Positions 21,128 to 32,292 of a stretch of 64,000 nucleotides of DNA are shown here, in pieces. The position numbers and the translations under genes are program-made. The stretch lies in the NCBI GenBank assembly GCA_035610835.1, contig CM069452.1, positions 71,396,919 through 71,460,918 on the forward strand, in the 5' to 3' direction. The number at the start of each line of letters is the position of its first letter. The stretch's first letter is position 1. Origin of the DNA: Ophiura sarsii (Eukaryota > Echinodermata > Ophiuroidea > Amphilepidida > Ophiuridae). Below the pieces are notes generated by a model. That model searched no databases, was not told where the DNA came from, and was given only the letters and a program-made list of their open reading frames with translations.

Positions 21128-24100
21128 GTAAGGAAACTTGTGTAAATTTATCACTTTTGTCTTCTAGATTTTATATTCGTGTACACTAATTTGTGCTTCA
21201 ATACTTCAAATAAATCATCTGTGAATTTAAAGCATCAAAGGCGCCGGGAAGAGCAATTGTTTGGCCTGGAGAAATTGCGTTACCGGTCGCGGGAACAAAA
21301 CTTTGAATATTAATTTGCTAATGCTTTGTGTGTTTGGCTTTCTTACGATACAGGCGTCAAATTCCGAGTCGAAGGCCGACACCAACGCCAATTCTGGTGA
21401 AAACCCAGGACAGGGACAGGTTAGCGAATATATCAAATTGAAAGTGAAAGACCAGGTAAGACGAAATTATGAAATATTTGAATTATTTTTTAACGAATTT
21501 TCAGGCACATCAAAAACAGACTGAGTGTTGACAGTGACACTCAATCACTGCCGATTGATTGACATGATATTGAATGATAGATAGTGATTTATAATTGCAC
21601 GATGATTGACTTCTGACTTGGTTGATTATCATTAATCAATTCAGTGTCAAAAAGCTTTATTTAATAAATAAATAAAAGACTAAAGTACCTTTTACTAGTC
21701 ATAGGCAGATGGTCACATTTTTTAAGTTGGGACCCAATTGGTGCACATTTAGCAATTTGGTGAAAATCACCTCTCTTGGCACCTTTTTAACTGTATCACA
21801 AGCATAGTTCATCTAAAGTATGTATAACCATACATTTTTGGAAAGCTGATATATTAAGGATTTTATTGGCACTAATTTTAACCTGATATTCAGGGTGGCC
21901 AAAAAATCATATAGGGTGGAACAAAAGAAAATTATATGAAATACTAAACTTTTTAAAAGGACTCACATTTTTTCCCAGTATGTAGAAATTAAAATCTAAT
22001 TTATTGATGAGAAAGCATATGATTTTCCCTTTCCAAAAATGTATAATTTGTGGGGGTTTCTTAGTTATAGTAATACTATACAGGGTGTGCAACAAGTAAA
22101 AATTATTACGCTCATTAAGTATAGAAAATAGCTAGCTATATTCAAAGTAGCTCAAAATACATCAAAATATAACTTGTCAGAATCTGAAATTTGATGAAGG
22201 ATTGTTATTTCCTACTTGAAAAAAAATAAACCCCATCAAAATTAGGAGTTATTTTTTAAAGATTATACAGGGTGTTTCAAAATGTAAGATAAGTCACTGT
22301 CAATGTGTTATTGACTTGGTTGGTTAGACTGTATAATGAAAAGGCTATAGAAGTAGGCCTGTATTTCAAGCATGTGTTGGACCTTTATTCCAGGGAATAA
22401 AAGGGCTAAATAATATTTAGTTTGAACTGTTACGCAGCAGGCTAGTATACAGGGTGGTACAAAATGTAATCGTCATAGGTTTAACATGCACTGATTCATT
22501 TCATTGTAACATTATATTAGATTGATTGATTGTACAGTGTAATGGACAATTTAACTGAGGTTGAAGATGACAACCCTCATCAACTTTATGAAATTCATAA
22601 ATCATACATTTTGAAATGCAAAACCCATTATAGGTCAATGTGCCTATCTAGGATTACCCTAATCACATTTGTTTATAAGATTTAATTAGTTTTTAATTAA
22701 TGAGTGTTTATTTCATTAAAAAGTGCCTTTTTACACTAAATACAGACATGATAGTGACTGTAAACTTCAACATCATGACTATGTTTACAGAAAATGTGGG
22801 TTCTCTATGCAATTTCTACTAAAAGCTCATTTGAATATCATTTGCAACCTTATCATCCCCACCTCCACCATGCCGACTAATTATGTTTAACGAGTTACAT
22901 AAATTGATTAAGCTTCATTTAAATGTTTTATCTAATATGGTATAAATTACAAATAGGCCTAGTAATTAATAATAATGACTGTCCAATTTCAAATTTGTTG
23001 ATCACAAAGTTCCCGGCGTATGCTTTGTGAGTATAACTATAAGTAACACTCAGAGGGGGTGTGTATGTGTGTGCTAAATATAAATAACTCTTTTGAAGAG
23101 CAGGCAAGTTGATTTGGTAAACAACTCCTGAACTCTCAGTCTTTTTTTATACTAACTGGATTTGCCGATTTCAAATTAAAGGGGGAATTTGTTTGTTTGA
23201 TAAAAATAAATCTAACAAAAAGCATTATTTAGCCATTTTATAGGCAAAGTGAAAAAAACAAACATGTTTTAGCATCCTCATTTTCAACAACAGAAGGAAG
23301 AAGAGGCCCCTTTTCCCCACTTTTTCAAAAACTGTTTAGGTGCAAAACCGCCCCTGTTTGCGAAAGGCTTTAAAGTTTAAGTTAACAATTGTTTTTTATT
23401 TCATGGTTCTGAGGCTGAGGGGTTAGTCACCACAAAACTGGCTTAAAATGCTTATCAGGGCCTCAAATTAATCGAAGGCAATTGCCTTCGATGCCCCACC
23501 TAGTTGCCTATGCCCTCCATTTCTGGCTATTTTTACTCCATTCAAAAGTACATAATTGCCTTGGTGCCCCTTTTAAATTGCCTTAAATTGCTTGCCCTTT
23601 TAATTTCTTTTAATTTCTTAATTTGAGGCTTGATGCTTGTAAGAAAGTAGTCTCGATTGATGCCAACCTATGCTATGGTTGTGTATCGGGTACAGGCACA
23701 ATGTTGAAGGGAACCATTTTAGACTAAATTTGAGTCGCCTCAAAAAGCCTCCGTTTTTATGTCCCACTCCTTTTTGAAACTCACAGTTGTCTTTGAATGT
23801 TCTCTATCTATTCATGGCATTGCCAAAAAAATAAGAGCTAGCAAAAGCAGGGTTCCCAGCCACTCAGGGAAATCAGGGAAAATCAAAATAACTTTTTCCA
23901 GACAGGGAAAACTCAGGGAATTTGAAAAAAAGACAGAAACTCAGGGAAAACTCAGGGAATTTGATGGCTCAAGTGGGTAACACATTTCCAGGCAATGAAT
24001 AGGTGTTAAGTCGAAAAATTTCGCGCGCTACGCGCGCATTTCTTGGCTCACAAAAGTCTTGTCGGTTCATTTTCAGTTCTCGCCTTCCGATAAAGTGAAA

Positions 24101-27100
24101 ATATTTTCTCAGGGAATAATATAAATTTGTCAGGGAAAAATCAGGGAAAACTCAGGGAATTTTGGTCTTGTGAAATGCTGGGAACCCTGAAAAGTGTTCA
24201 GAAATGTTGCATTATAATTTTTTATTTACGACTAGCAAGTAAAACCTGGGTAGAACACGAAATTACCTTCGTCGGTCAATCATCTTGAAAAACAATAAAT
24301 CCACATGGTCAATTTGGTAATTTTGTCTTTCTGTGTAAGGCTACTGAGGCTACTGTAGTACTGGATTGAATTTAGGGAAGGAAAATCTGGTCACGCTGCC
24401 ACTCATCATCATCATGCTTACTTAACAACATCATCATATCATTAGACTTTGTTGAGGTTGTGTGAGTGGCCCGCGCCCGGGATGGGGGTGTGTCACCAGT
24501 TCAGTAAAGTCATCAAAAATGGGCAAACTTTAGGCCATCACACTTACACTTAGATTTTTACCAGTTCAGTATTTAAAGTCATCAAAAATCGGCAAACTTT
24601 AGGCCATCACACTTACACTTAGATTTTTACCAGTTCAGTATTTAAAGTCATCAAAAATCGGCAAACTTTAGGCCATCACACTAACACTTAGATTTGATGG
24701 GAATAAAATTAGGCAAAATAATAAAAATAACCTAAGCATCCCAGCCCGCTTCTTTTTTTTGGTCCACAATTTTCTTTTCGTTTTCTTCTTTTTATTTCAG
24801 TCATAATTTGTTTCAGCGTTTAAGATGTTTGAAACAAGTTTGTATCTTCCTTGTGCATTTACAAGTTTTGTAGTGACCAAACCCTCAGAACCATGAAATA
24901 AAACAGATTAAAAAGGGCCTATCTTCTATTTTGAAGGTTTCGATGAGGTCACCTCTTATCCTTCTGACTTCTAGGGGGTACAAGTTGAGTGATTTTAACC
25001 TTTCGTTGTATGAACATCCCTAGCATGGGGACCCAGACTCAGTGTCATTGGTTGAAATATGAGCATTCTCAATTTCTTACAAGACAAGCCACAAATTTAA
25101 TTCAATCATCAAAGTTTAAATATGAAATAAACAAAGTTTTCAAAATATTGGATTCAAAGCTGTCATTTTTGACTGTTAAAATTATTTACACGGTAAACCT
25201 GGGCAGTGGGCACTGGCTAGAGCGGTTTACAATGAAAATTGTGTTGTTCAGAAAATATTCAGGCCTACAAAATACATTGTGTTATCCATTTAAGATTGTA
25301 TGTTCACAATTTGTTTTCATTTTCTGTGCAGGATAACAGTGAAGTGCATTTCAGAGTCAAGATGACGACACAAATGAAGAAACTTAAGGAATCATATTGT
25401 AATAAATTGGTAAGCAATTTCTTTTAATGGTTCCAAAGATGGTTAGGCCTGTAACTTTCTTTTTCTTCTTTTTTTGGGGGAGGGGGGATGAAGGGGGCAA
25501 TCCAAATAAACACAACACCAAAAGTAAGTCCCCCTCTCAAAATGTCGTCATAACATCGTAAGGTAAAACATGTTACCAATAAAACTTAGTTAGTAATAAT
25601 CCTATGACTGTTTCCTAAATGTTGTTTGAAAATGAAAGATGTCCATGACTTCATGGCTGAATGAGCTCAAATGGAATACAACAACTGCCCTTCTCAAAAG
25701 TCACAAGTCACCGTGCTAATATTTGAGCCAAGAAGGGGATTTACATGGCTGAATGGTCATGAATTGATTACACATTACAGTAATATTCGCTCAACCACGG
25801 GTGTTTTTCCATTAGTAAGAAGCAATTCATAAACTTTTGAGAAGGGCAGTTTTGTCTTCCATTTAAGTTCATTCAGCCATGAAGTCATGGACATCTTTCA
25901 TTTTCAAACAACAGGAAACAGTCATAGGATTTTTTCTAGCTAAGTTTTATTGATAAAATATTTACCTTACGATGTTATGACAACATATTGAGAGGGGGAC
26001 TTACTTTTGGTGTTGTGTTTACTAGATGGATACGGTATAATAATGAAAGCAACATTAATGTGCCACCATTGTAAGGAGAGAATTTTTTTTGTGTTGCCCT
26101 CTTGTGCCAAACTAAAAATATTGAAGTCTGGTCGGTCAATCAATTTTCCTTGTCCCCTCCCTTTTTCGCTGACAAATATTACTGACAGACTGGTTCATGA
26201 CGAGACAAAATTGGTCAATGTTTCTAGTGTGATAATACTAGTTGCAAAAACAATTTATGCAAGCAAACCTATTTGTTTCAAGTAGAAAATAGTATCTTTT
26301 GACAATTTAGGTTAAATTTAAATCGGTTAAATTTAAATCGGTTATGAAACAGTTAAGTCAATGTTCTTTATCAGAAATCAGTTCGAAACAAAGCAAAGTG
26401 GGCATGTACAGGGGTCAGAAAGTCAAGGAGAATCCCAAAATCCATTCTAGCAAAGATTCCCACCAGTAAAGTTAGGAGAGTCCAAGTTGATTAATGATTA
26501 TCGTAGGTAATCTGTCTAAACACACTGTTTGAATGGAGGATAATCCATATATTGTCGCCAAATCTTTAGCAAGAATCTATTCTATACGGATTTCATCTCA
26601 CACCCTTTGACGAATTTCTGACGAAGTTGTCTTTATTTTTATGAACTCTATGATTCCAAGATGCAAATGTTGGGCTCTCCTGACTGTGTGTAGAGCAGTA
26701 GAGCTCATATATTATGAAAAAAGAAAGGTCGAGGGTCTTTATCAGAATGCAGTTGGAATAAAGCAAATTTAGTGTGCAGGCAGTTTCCCAGTCCCCCTTG
26801 TTTACCTTTATTTTCATGACAGACAGACTGAACCGAATGCTATGTCAAATCCTTGGATATATAATTTGATGATTCACGATTGATATACTTTAAAAAACTT
26901 AATTTCACGCCAATTAATTTAGCGAATTAGCATTTAGTCAACTTTTTGCTGCAATTTAATTTCACTGATTTGTATCATATTCCTATATAACCATTATAAA
27001 TAATATAATTTGCGAATTGGATCTCCTAGCGAAATTAAATTGCTAACAAAATTAAGTTGTTCTGCAATAATCCAGGTTGCTAACTGCTCTTTATAACTTT

Positions 27101-29437
27101 TGCTCTCTAGGGTGTGCCAACGAGTTCGAGAAGGTTTCTCTTTGATGGAGAGAGGATAAGGGACGATCAAACACCAAAACAGGTAGGCTAGGCGCCATGT
27201 TATATAATGCTGGTGATGGATGCATGTGACATGCGGTTGACCTCGGGTAAAAGTATGCAAGGTCAACCTCGCCCAAAAAACAGTGCAATGGCTATCAGTG
27301 GTGCGCATCACATCCGGTCGGCCTTGGGCTCTGATTGGTTCCAGAAAATGTGCGAGTTGTTAAGAAGGGGCAGTGGGCTGATTGGAGTGCGCCCCGCGTA
27401 TGTCTGACCATGGCCAGGAGAATGTGTGCCGTGACTGCAGGGCTCAAAATGCACAGGGGTGAAGGGTGATTAGCCCCCAGTTTTCACAAAATAGCCCCCC
27501 CTGAAAAAATGTTGGTCTATGGTAAAATGTACTAAAGGGGCGATTTTGGGCAGAATTTGCTCAAGATAGCCCTCATAGCCCAAAAAGTATTTTAACCCAT
27601 GGCCGTGAGTCCATTGCCCTTCGGAGATCCCGGTGTAGACTGAATCCTCCCAGTCTTCCCTTGTTGACACACTGGCCCTATGATAGTCCACCATTTAATA
27701 ACAGGCAGTCTGGTATATTGGTGGTCTGTGCACCAAGCCATTAGCCTTGGTTGGTTGACGCAGTGTCTACTGCCTGGGCAAGTGACTAGCCTACAGAAAG
27801 GAGTATTTGTAATGCAGCATATCAAAAGGGGGGACCTTTGTGGCTGTGTTTTTTTTCAAGATATAGATGAAATTGGACAGACAAATAGAATTCAGGAGTC
27901 GTTTTCACTCGTAAAATCTGAATTTTGATCAATTTAGTGTCATTTTAAAGCGTAAATAATTCTCTTGACAGCAAACATAATAAAGTGCTCAACAAAAGAA
28001 AGTTGTACACTTTGTTCAGGTCAATTAAAGTAACTTTTGATTGTTTTATTACCAAACAGGCTAGATAGACATTTGGATGAATCTTTTAGGCACATTTTGA
28101 TACCAAACATAACACCTAGCAACAAAGATAAACCATGATTAGCGCCATTTAAATAAAATTAGTCACTTTTCAAAAGTCACATTTTCAATTACTACACGGG
28201 AGGAAAATGTGTGTGTGCGAGGTTCACCCCATGCGTGACACTGTTGTTAACCAGGATTGACCGGCGGGCAATCGATCACACAGTGCAGCCGTGTACACTA
28301 CCTTGCGCTGGGCGTACACTTAGTGAGCGGGATATTTGATTCCGAACATAAAGGGCATTATGTGCTTGTTAACAATTGATGTTTTCTTCCGCGTAGTGTA
28401 TTGGAAATGTGACTTTTGAAAAGCGACTAATTTTCTATAAATGGTGCTAATCATGGTTTATCTTTGTTGTTATTTGGTATCAAAATGTGCCTAAAAGATT
28501 CATCCAAATGTCTATCTAGCCTGATCGGTAAAAAAATAGTCTAAAGTTACTTTAAATGACCTAAACAAAGTGTACGACTTTCTTTTGTTGAGCACTTTAT
28601 ATTGGCTTCACCTGCAAAGTCCCTCTTTTGTTGTGCTGCACCACGTTTAGTTAACCCTTCAAGTCCTGAACGCTACAGAATCCCATTAGATAAAAGGGAT
28701 TATAATAGGTAAATGTGTATGTTTTGTTTCGAGAGAAATTAGACAAATCAATGCATGCGCGCTGATGTTGATATGTGAATAATGGCACGACCCCGCACAG
28801 GGAGTGGTACTATTGTGAGCATTATCGACATTTGCGCAAGTGCAAACAAAACATATGCATGATTTGGAGAAACAAACATATGCATGTATTGACCTAATTC
28901 GTACACGACACTATACAAATCAAAATCCTTTTAATCTCTATGATAACAAATAAAAACATGTGAACAATTTTTGCTAAATACCTGCAGTAAAAATCGGTGA
29001 ACCCGTACTGCCTGAACAACGAATCAGAACAACACATGTGGTTGTGGTGCGAACTGTACGGAGCACACACGGACGCGTATATATGCTTTCTGATTGGTTT
29101 GACACTACTAACAGTGTATGAATTACTAGGTAGAAATTGCTAGGAGTCCAAAATTGTCAAGGGATCAAATTATGGGAGTCCCAGCGCCTTGGACTCTCAA
29201 AAACATTACCCCTAACCTGATTCCCGAACTCGTAGAGTCCTGCAACATTAACATTATCACTACAGATATTGTTGCACTTACTCCATAATTCTGTTTTATT
29301 ATTCTCTTCCACAGCTTGATATTATCACTACCTAACTCCATGCTTTTGTTAATTAATCTCTTCCACAGCTTGATATGGAAGACAATGACACTATTGAAGT
29401 ATACCAGGAACAGACGGGAGGTCACTGCCTCTATTGA
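21116..29437 (+). CDS. SUMO1: SUMO1-type small ubiquitin-like modifier (five exons, complete)
   Basis: SUMO is conjugated through its C-terminal diglycine to lysines of nuclear proteins by the SAE1/SAE2-UBC9 cascade and removed by SENP proteases. Joined exons 21116-21127, 21354-21455, 25332-25409, 27111-27182 and 29369-29437 give 110 codons with every junction in phase 0 and GT-AG introns. After a 26-residue flexible N-terminus the beta-grasp fold begins [10 protein letters not shown] and continues [37 protein letters not shown]. The [13 protein letters not shown] and YQEQTGG segments are SUMO1-like, not SUMO2/3-like. Maturation would remove the tail HCLY after GG. No psi-K-x-E site is obvious in the N-terminus, as in SUMO1. 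Introns hold MITEs and two long foldback repeats. The start context is CAACCATGT, with no upstream in-frame alternative seen. Confidence 0.96.
21354..21455 (+). CDS. SUMO1: SUMO exon 2
   Basis: Acceptor TTCTTACGATACAG, donor CAG/GTAAGA. 34 codons: an S/N/G-rich linker followed by the first beta strand [10 protein letters not shown]. The linker is about nine residues longer than in human SUMO1. Confidence 0.95.
23456..23632. mobile_element. hAT-like MITE, CAGGGCCTCAAATTA ends, uninterrupted copy
   Basis: Ends CAGGGCCTCAAATTA and TAATTTGAGGCTTG, flanked by 8-bp direct repeats ATGCTTAT and ATGCTTGT (one mismatch). The interior has four ATTGCCTT-type repeats. This is the intact form of the element that is interrupted twice at 47455-49249. 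Confidence 0.8.
23848..24189. mobile_element. CAGGGTTCCCAG-ended element
   Basis: Ends CAGGGTTCCCAGC and GCTGGGAACCCTG; interior repeats CAGGGAAAACTCAGGGAATT on both sides. The pattern resembles hAT-type non-autonomous elements widespread in animals; the flanking direct repeat is not clean. Confidence 0.7.
24496..24696. repeat. 65-69-bp tandem repeat, three copies
   Basis: CCAGTTCAGTA...TTAGATTT units start at 24496, 24561 and 24630 and are nearly identical. Confidence 0.9.
25332..25409 (+). CDS. SUMO1: SUMO exon 3
   Basis: 26 codons between acceptor TTTTCTGTGCAG and donor TTG/GTAAGC. Encodes strand beta 2 and the alpha helix: [20 protein letters not shown]. This face binds SUMO-interacting motifs in the family. 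Confidence 0.96.
25508..26020. repeat. Foldback element in SUMO intron 3
   Basis: Arms of about 180 bp: AAACACAACACCAAAAGTAA from 25508 pairs with the complement ending at 26020; the arms extend inward to CTGCCCTTCTCAAAAG / CTTTTGAGAAGGGCAG. Spacer about 150 bp. The intron transcript would form a long imperfect hairpin. Confidence 0.85.
26425..26620. mobile_element. GAGAATCCATTCTC-family element
   Basis: Shares GTCAGAAA..., GAATCC..CCATTCT, ACACACTGTTTGAATGGA and GATAATCCATA with 49885-50695 and, more distantly, 30815-30980 and 31636-32292. Confidence 0.6.
27111..27182 (+). CDS. SUMO1: SUMO exon 4
   Basis: 24 codons between acceptor TTTTGCTCTCTAG and donor CAG/GTAGGC. Encodes [20 protein letters not shown] and TPKQ, the beta 3-beta 4 region of the ubiquitin-like fold. 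Confidence 0.96.
27440..27600. repeat. Dispersed repeat, GGCTCAAAAT..GCCCCC family
   Basis: About 150 bp closely matching 32957-33107: shared AGCCCCCAGTTTTC, ATGTACTAA, GGGGCGATTTT and GCAGAATTTGCTCAA. No terminal repeats resolved. Confidence 0.75.
27981..28599. repeat. Foldback element in SUMO intron 4
   Basis: Arms of about 230 bp beginning TAAAGTGCTCAACAAAAGAA and ending with its complement TTCTTTTGTTGAGCACTTTA. Inner arm sequence TCATCCAAATGTCTATCTAGC and complement are near perfect. The spacer of about 170 bp is GC-richer. The TA ends fit a Tc1/mariner-type target. Confidence 0.85.
29304..29322 (+). other. Duplicated (upstream) 3' splice site of SUMO exon 5
   Basis: CTCTTCCACAGCTTGATAT at 29304-29322 is repeated exactly at 29358-29376, where it forms the true exon 5 acceptor; ATTATCACTAC also recurs. 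Use of the upstream AG (29313-29314) would give LDIITT then TAA at 29333 and lose the diglycine. Confidence 0.85.
29369..29437 (+). CDS. SUMO1: SUMO exon 5 with diglycine and stop
   Basis: 22 codons plus TGA after acceptor CTCTTCCACAG. Encodes [18 protein letters not shown] followed by HCLY. The GG is the conjugation site; the four residues after it would be cut by a SENP protease. Confidence 0.96.
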   Translation, partial: LDMEDNDTIEVYQEQTGGHCLY

Positions 29438-30167
29438 CAATTGACCCCTGACCCCATTGTAACCACTCATCTTTGAACACACCCCACACACATAACCAGA
29501 CCCGTCTTCATTCATGAAGCTCAAGGAATGTAAAGAGAGAAGGCAAGAGAGAGAGAAAAGTACTTTTTTATGACCAAGCTGTGTTGACATGACGTTTTGT
29601 ACGAGTCGCTAAGCAACTGATACATTCGAATTCTGAAAGCCATCGAGATTGGGGACGATAGATTGTTTATTTTGCTATGGTAGGGGGATATACAGTGTGA
29701 ACAAAACTAACTGATATATTCTGAACAAAGTGGTAACTGTAGAGCCTCGTCAATGAGGATTGTCAAGATTTTAAGGGGAACCCATCAGTGAATCGTGTCA
29801 TATACAACGTAGTTGCATATTGAGTGCCACAAGGTCCTATCTGTAATAGCTGCCAGTTGTTATATATGGGATTGTTTCCATGCTGAGCAGCAATTATAGG
29901 TGTAGACTAAATGTAACACAGAGCAGCTATTGCAAATATGATTTTCAAATATACTTTAATGATGTGAAAAGTCACTAATAGCTGCCTTATGCTATAACAC
30001 TTCTGGTGCTATAACGGCACACCCTTGTAAAAATACAACCTTTAACATGGCAACCCTTGTAGATAGGGCCCGATTGCTCCAAACCCTCGATGTCAATCAT
30101 CAATGATTGCCTATTTATTTGGAAGTTACATCGTACATCCGCTCGTAATCTGTTAGTCTATGGGTAG

Positions 30168-30536
30168 TCATAAGAAACCTGTTTTAATAGGCATTTTCGA
30201 TTGAGAATGTTGCGCAAAGGTGAAGCATTTATATGACAGCGATTCACTGTTTATCCAGCTCTTGTTTGTCCATTTCAGACAAGTTCTGAGAATTTGGTTA
30301 TCACTTAGTGTCCGAAATACAGCTTTGATTAATTCATGTCCCATATCATAATAAGGATAGTCGAAGCGCATGGTTCCCCGTCTCTTAACATATATTTGTA
30401 ACCAAGTTGTAAAAGCTATGATGTAAAACATGTATACACTTGTCCCGCTATAAGAGAAATTTGTTCCACAATGCACATTTATGGCAACTAGACTTGCTGA
30501 TGCCATCTTTTCGTCAATCTGCATTTGATGCAGCAA
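30168..30536 (-). CDS. Unassigned 122-codon open frame
   Basis: The longest uninterrupted frame outside the recognised genes. It starts MLHQMQIDEKMASAS, has one moderately hydrophobic stretch (VYMFYIIAFTTWLQIYV, about residues 35-51) followed by a basic KRR and an aromatic YPYYDMGHELI. I recognise no family. It is antisense to the presumed SUMO 3' region, is not duplicated in the window and has no visible splice context. It may be a chance frame. Confidence 0.2.
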   Translation of the reverse strand: MLHQMQIDEKMASASLVAINVHCGTNFSYSGTSVYMFYIIAFTTWLQIYVKRRGTMRFDYPYYDMGHELIKAVFRTLSDNQILRTCLKWTNKSWINSESLSYKCFTFAQHSQSKMPIKTGFL

Positions 30537-30811
30537 GTATGACTACTCTTTTGTTTTTTGGGCCCTTCAGCTTGTATAAAGTAAAACTGTGTAACAATTA
30601 AACACATGAACTGCAGGAAGTGTCGCTTTATGCATGTTCAGGGGCCAGAGTACGTAAAACAAGCGTTTTTTGGCCCATGAACATGTTTAGAGTAGACTGC
30701 CATAAGGTTATACATAGGAAGTATTACTTTATATACATGCTGAGGGCCGTATGGAGATACGAGGTTTTTTGATGTGAAGGTGGTATTACAGGTTGTCTAG
30801 TCTGCCGACTC

Positions 30812-30985
30812 AAGGGTTAGAATTTCGAGAATCCATTCTTGCAAAGATTCTTGTAAACAAATATTCGAGAAACTTTCAAAGTTTATTACACGCATTAAAT
30901 GGAGGAGAATCTAAAGATTCTTGTCAATTATATTATGAGAATCTAAATGGATTCTCGCAGCTTCACACCAAATTCTAACGCTGGA
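30812..30985. mobile_element. TIR element, GTTAGAATTT ends, GAATCC family
   Basis: GTTAGAATTTCGAGAATCC on the left and GGATTCTCG...AAATTCTAAC on the right. Several AAAGATTCTTG / GAGAATCT units inside. Confidence 0.6.
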
Positions 30986-31351
30986 CTCTATAGCCACTCC
31001 AAATGGTTACACAATTTTGCCGGCGTGCGTATAAATAAATATTGAAACGCCGCAAATTTTTTATCTTCTTTGTACAGATCTATGTCCGTAAGGCGTAATG
31101 TAATTAGTATATATCCAACAGTATGAAGGATAACGAGTGTGGAACGTTAGCACGTATGGTGCTTATTATGCCCAACAGGGCTCGCATTTCATCAAGGCCA
31201 TCGCCCTTTTGAGGTTTTGCCTTGGTGCCCTAGACATTTGTTAACTTCCAAGGTATTCTTGACCATTTGTTGGTGTTAAATTTTTGTGACAAGTTGATTG
31301 TTACGATTTGTTTACACTAGACGTTATTTACGTGCATTGCGGTGCGTTATC

Positions 31352-31420
31352 GCGATTTTCTTCTGACAAATCCATGGTGTAAAGCTTATTATACTTATGG
31401 ATTTGTCAGAAGAAAATCGC
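31352..31420. repeat. Perfect 24-bp inverted repeat
   Basis: GCGATTTTCTTCTGACAAAT (plus CCAT) at 31352-31375 is exactly complementary to 31397-31420; the loop is 21 bp. Confidence 0.95.
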
Positions 31421-31635
31421 CCCTATTAACATTTAACCATTCATATGCTACCTATCAATAACTCAACACATGCCAACTGTACATTCTAACGGTCCATACA
31501 AGTATATCAAAAGTCAAGCTGATCAAGGTTAAACAAAATTAAAAAAACACCACTGATATAGAAAAGGGATTTTTCATCTTATGGTTTTGTATTTGATACA
31601 TTATTTTTTCCCATTCATTCATTGTTAGTGTGCAG

Positions 31636-32292
31636 AGTCAGAAGTTTTTTAAAGGGTGCGAGAATTCATTACGATCCTTCCTTGCAAATGATTTGGCGAG
31701 AATCTATGGATTCTCCACCATTTAAGACGGATTATCTATGAGAATCAACTATAGTAGATTCATAAACATTGGCCAATGATTTAGACATATTCCATTTAAC
31801 GTTCGAGGAACAACAATGGACCAATCATAACAATATCGGTATCGTTAAGATGCTATTGTTTACGCTGCGATCTGATAGACTTCTAAGCGTTGAAGCAACA
31901 CATCCCCAATATCATGCATCCATGCATGAATTACTACTGACCCAAGCAAATAGAGTGCTCGCTATTCAAACGTGCCATCTTAACAAGTGACCCATTGCTT
32001 CCATCTCGTAGTTAAATCAATTTGTAAAATGGCACAAGAAAACTTTCACTATTTTAAATTATTATGAACTACCTACCGATGTAATCTAAGACACAGGGAA
32101 GCATAAAATCATGTGTCAATGATCAGATTCAGGTTTCAAATCACTGCCTTCCCTCAATAGGAAAATATTACCTATGTACTGAAATGGTAAACCGGCCAAA
32201 GTCTGTGAATCTACCATGTAGGATCCTTGCTGCAACTTTATGAGAATGGATTCTCGGATTCTCCTCAAATTTCTGACTCTGGTGTGATAAAC
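31636..32292. mobile_element. GAGAATCC-family element, about 650 bp
   Basis: The left end AGAGTCAGAAGTTTT pairs with the right end AAATTTCTGACTCT. Terminal parts carry GAGAATCTATGGATTCTC. The 73-codon frame at 31769-31990 has no recognised domain. Confidence 0.55.

Larger units (their letters stand above)
21456..25331 (+). other. SUMO intron 2, repeat-filled
   Basis: A 3.9-kb intron. It holds four CAGGGTG-starting segments (21892, 22080, 22266, 22449), an 8-bp-duplication MITE (23456-23632), the CAGGGTTCCC element (23848-24189) and a three-copy tandem repeat (24496-24696). No further exon seen. Confidence 0.7.
29438..31033 (+). other. SUMO 3' UTR and downstream
   Basis: The first clear AATAAA after the stop is at 31034-31039 within ATAAATAAAT, 1.6 kb on; the true polyadenylation site is not determined. 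A GAATCC-family repeat lies at 30812-30985. Confidence 0.4.

Noticed and set aside
29165..29590. 141-codon minus-strand frame
   Set aside because: Antisense shadow of SUMO exon 5 and the duplicated acceptor region.
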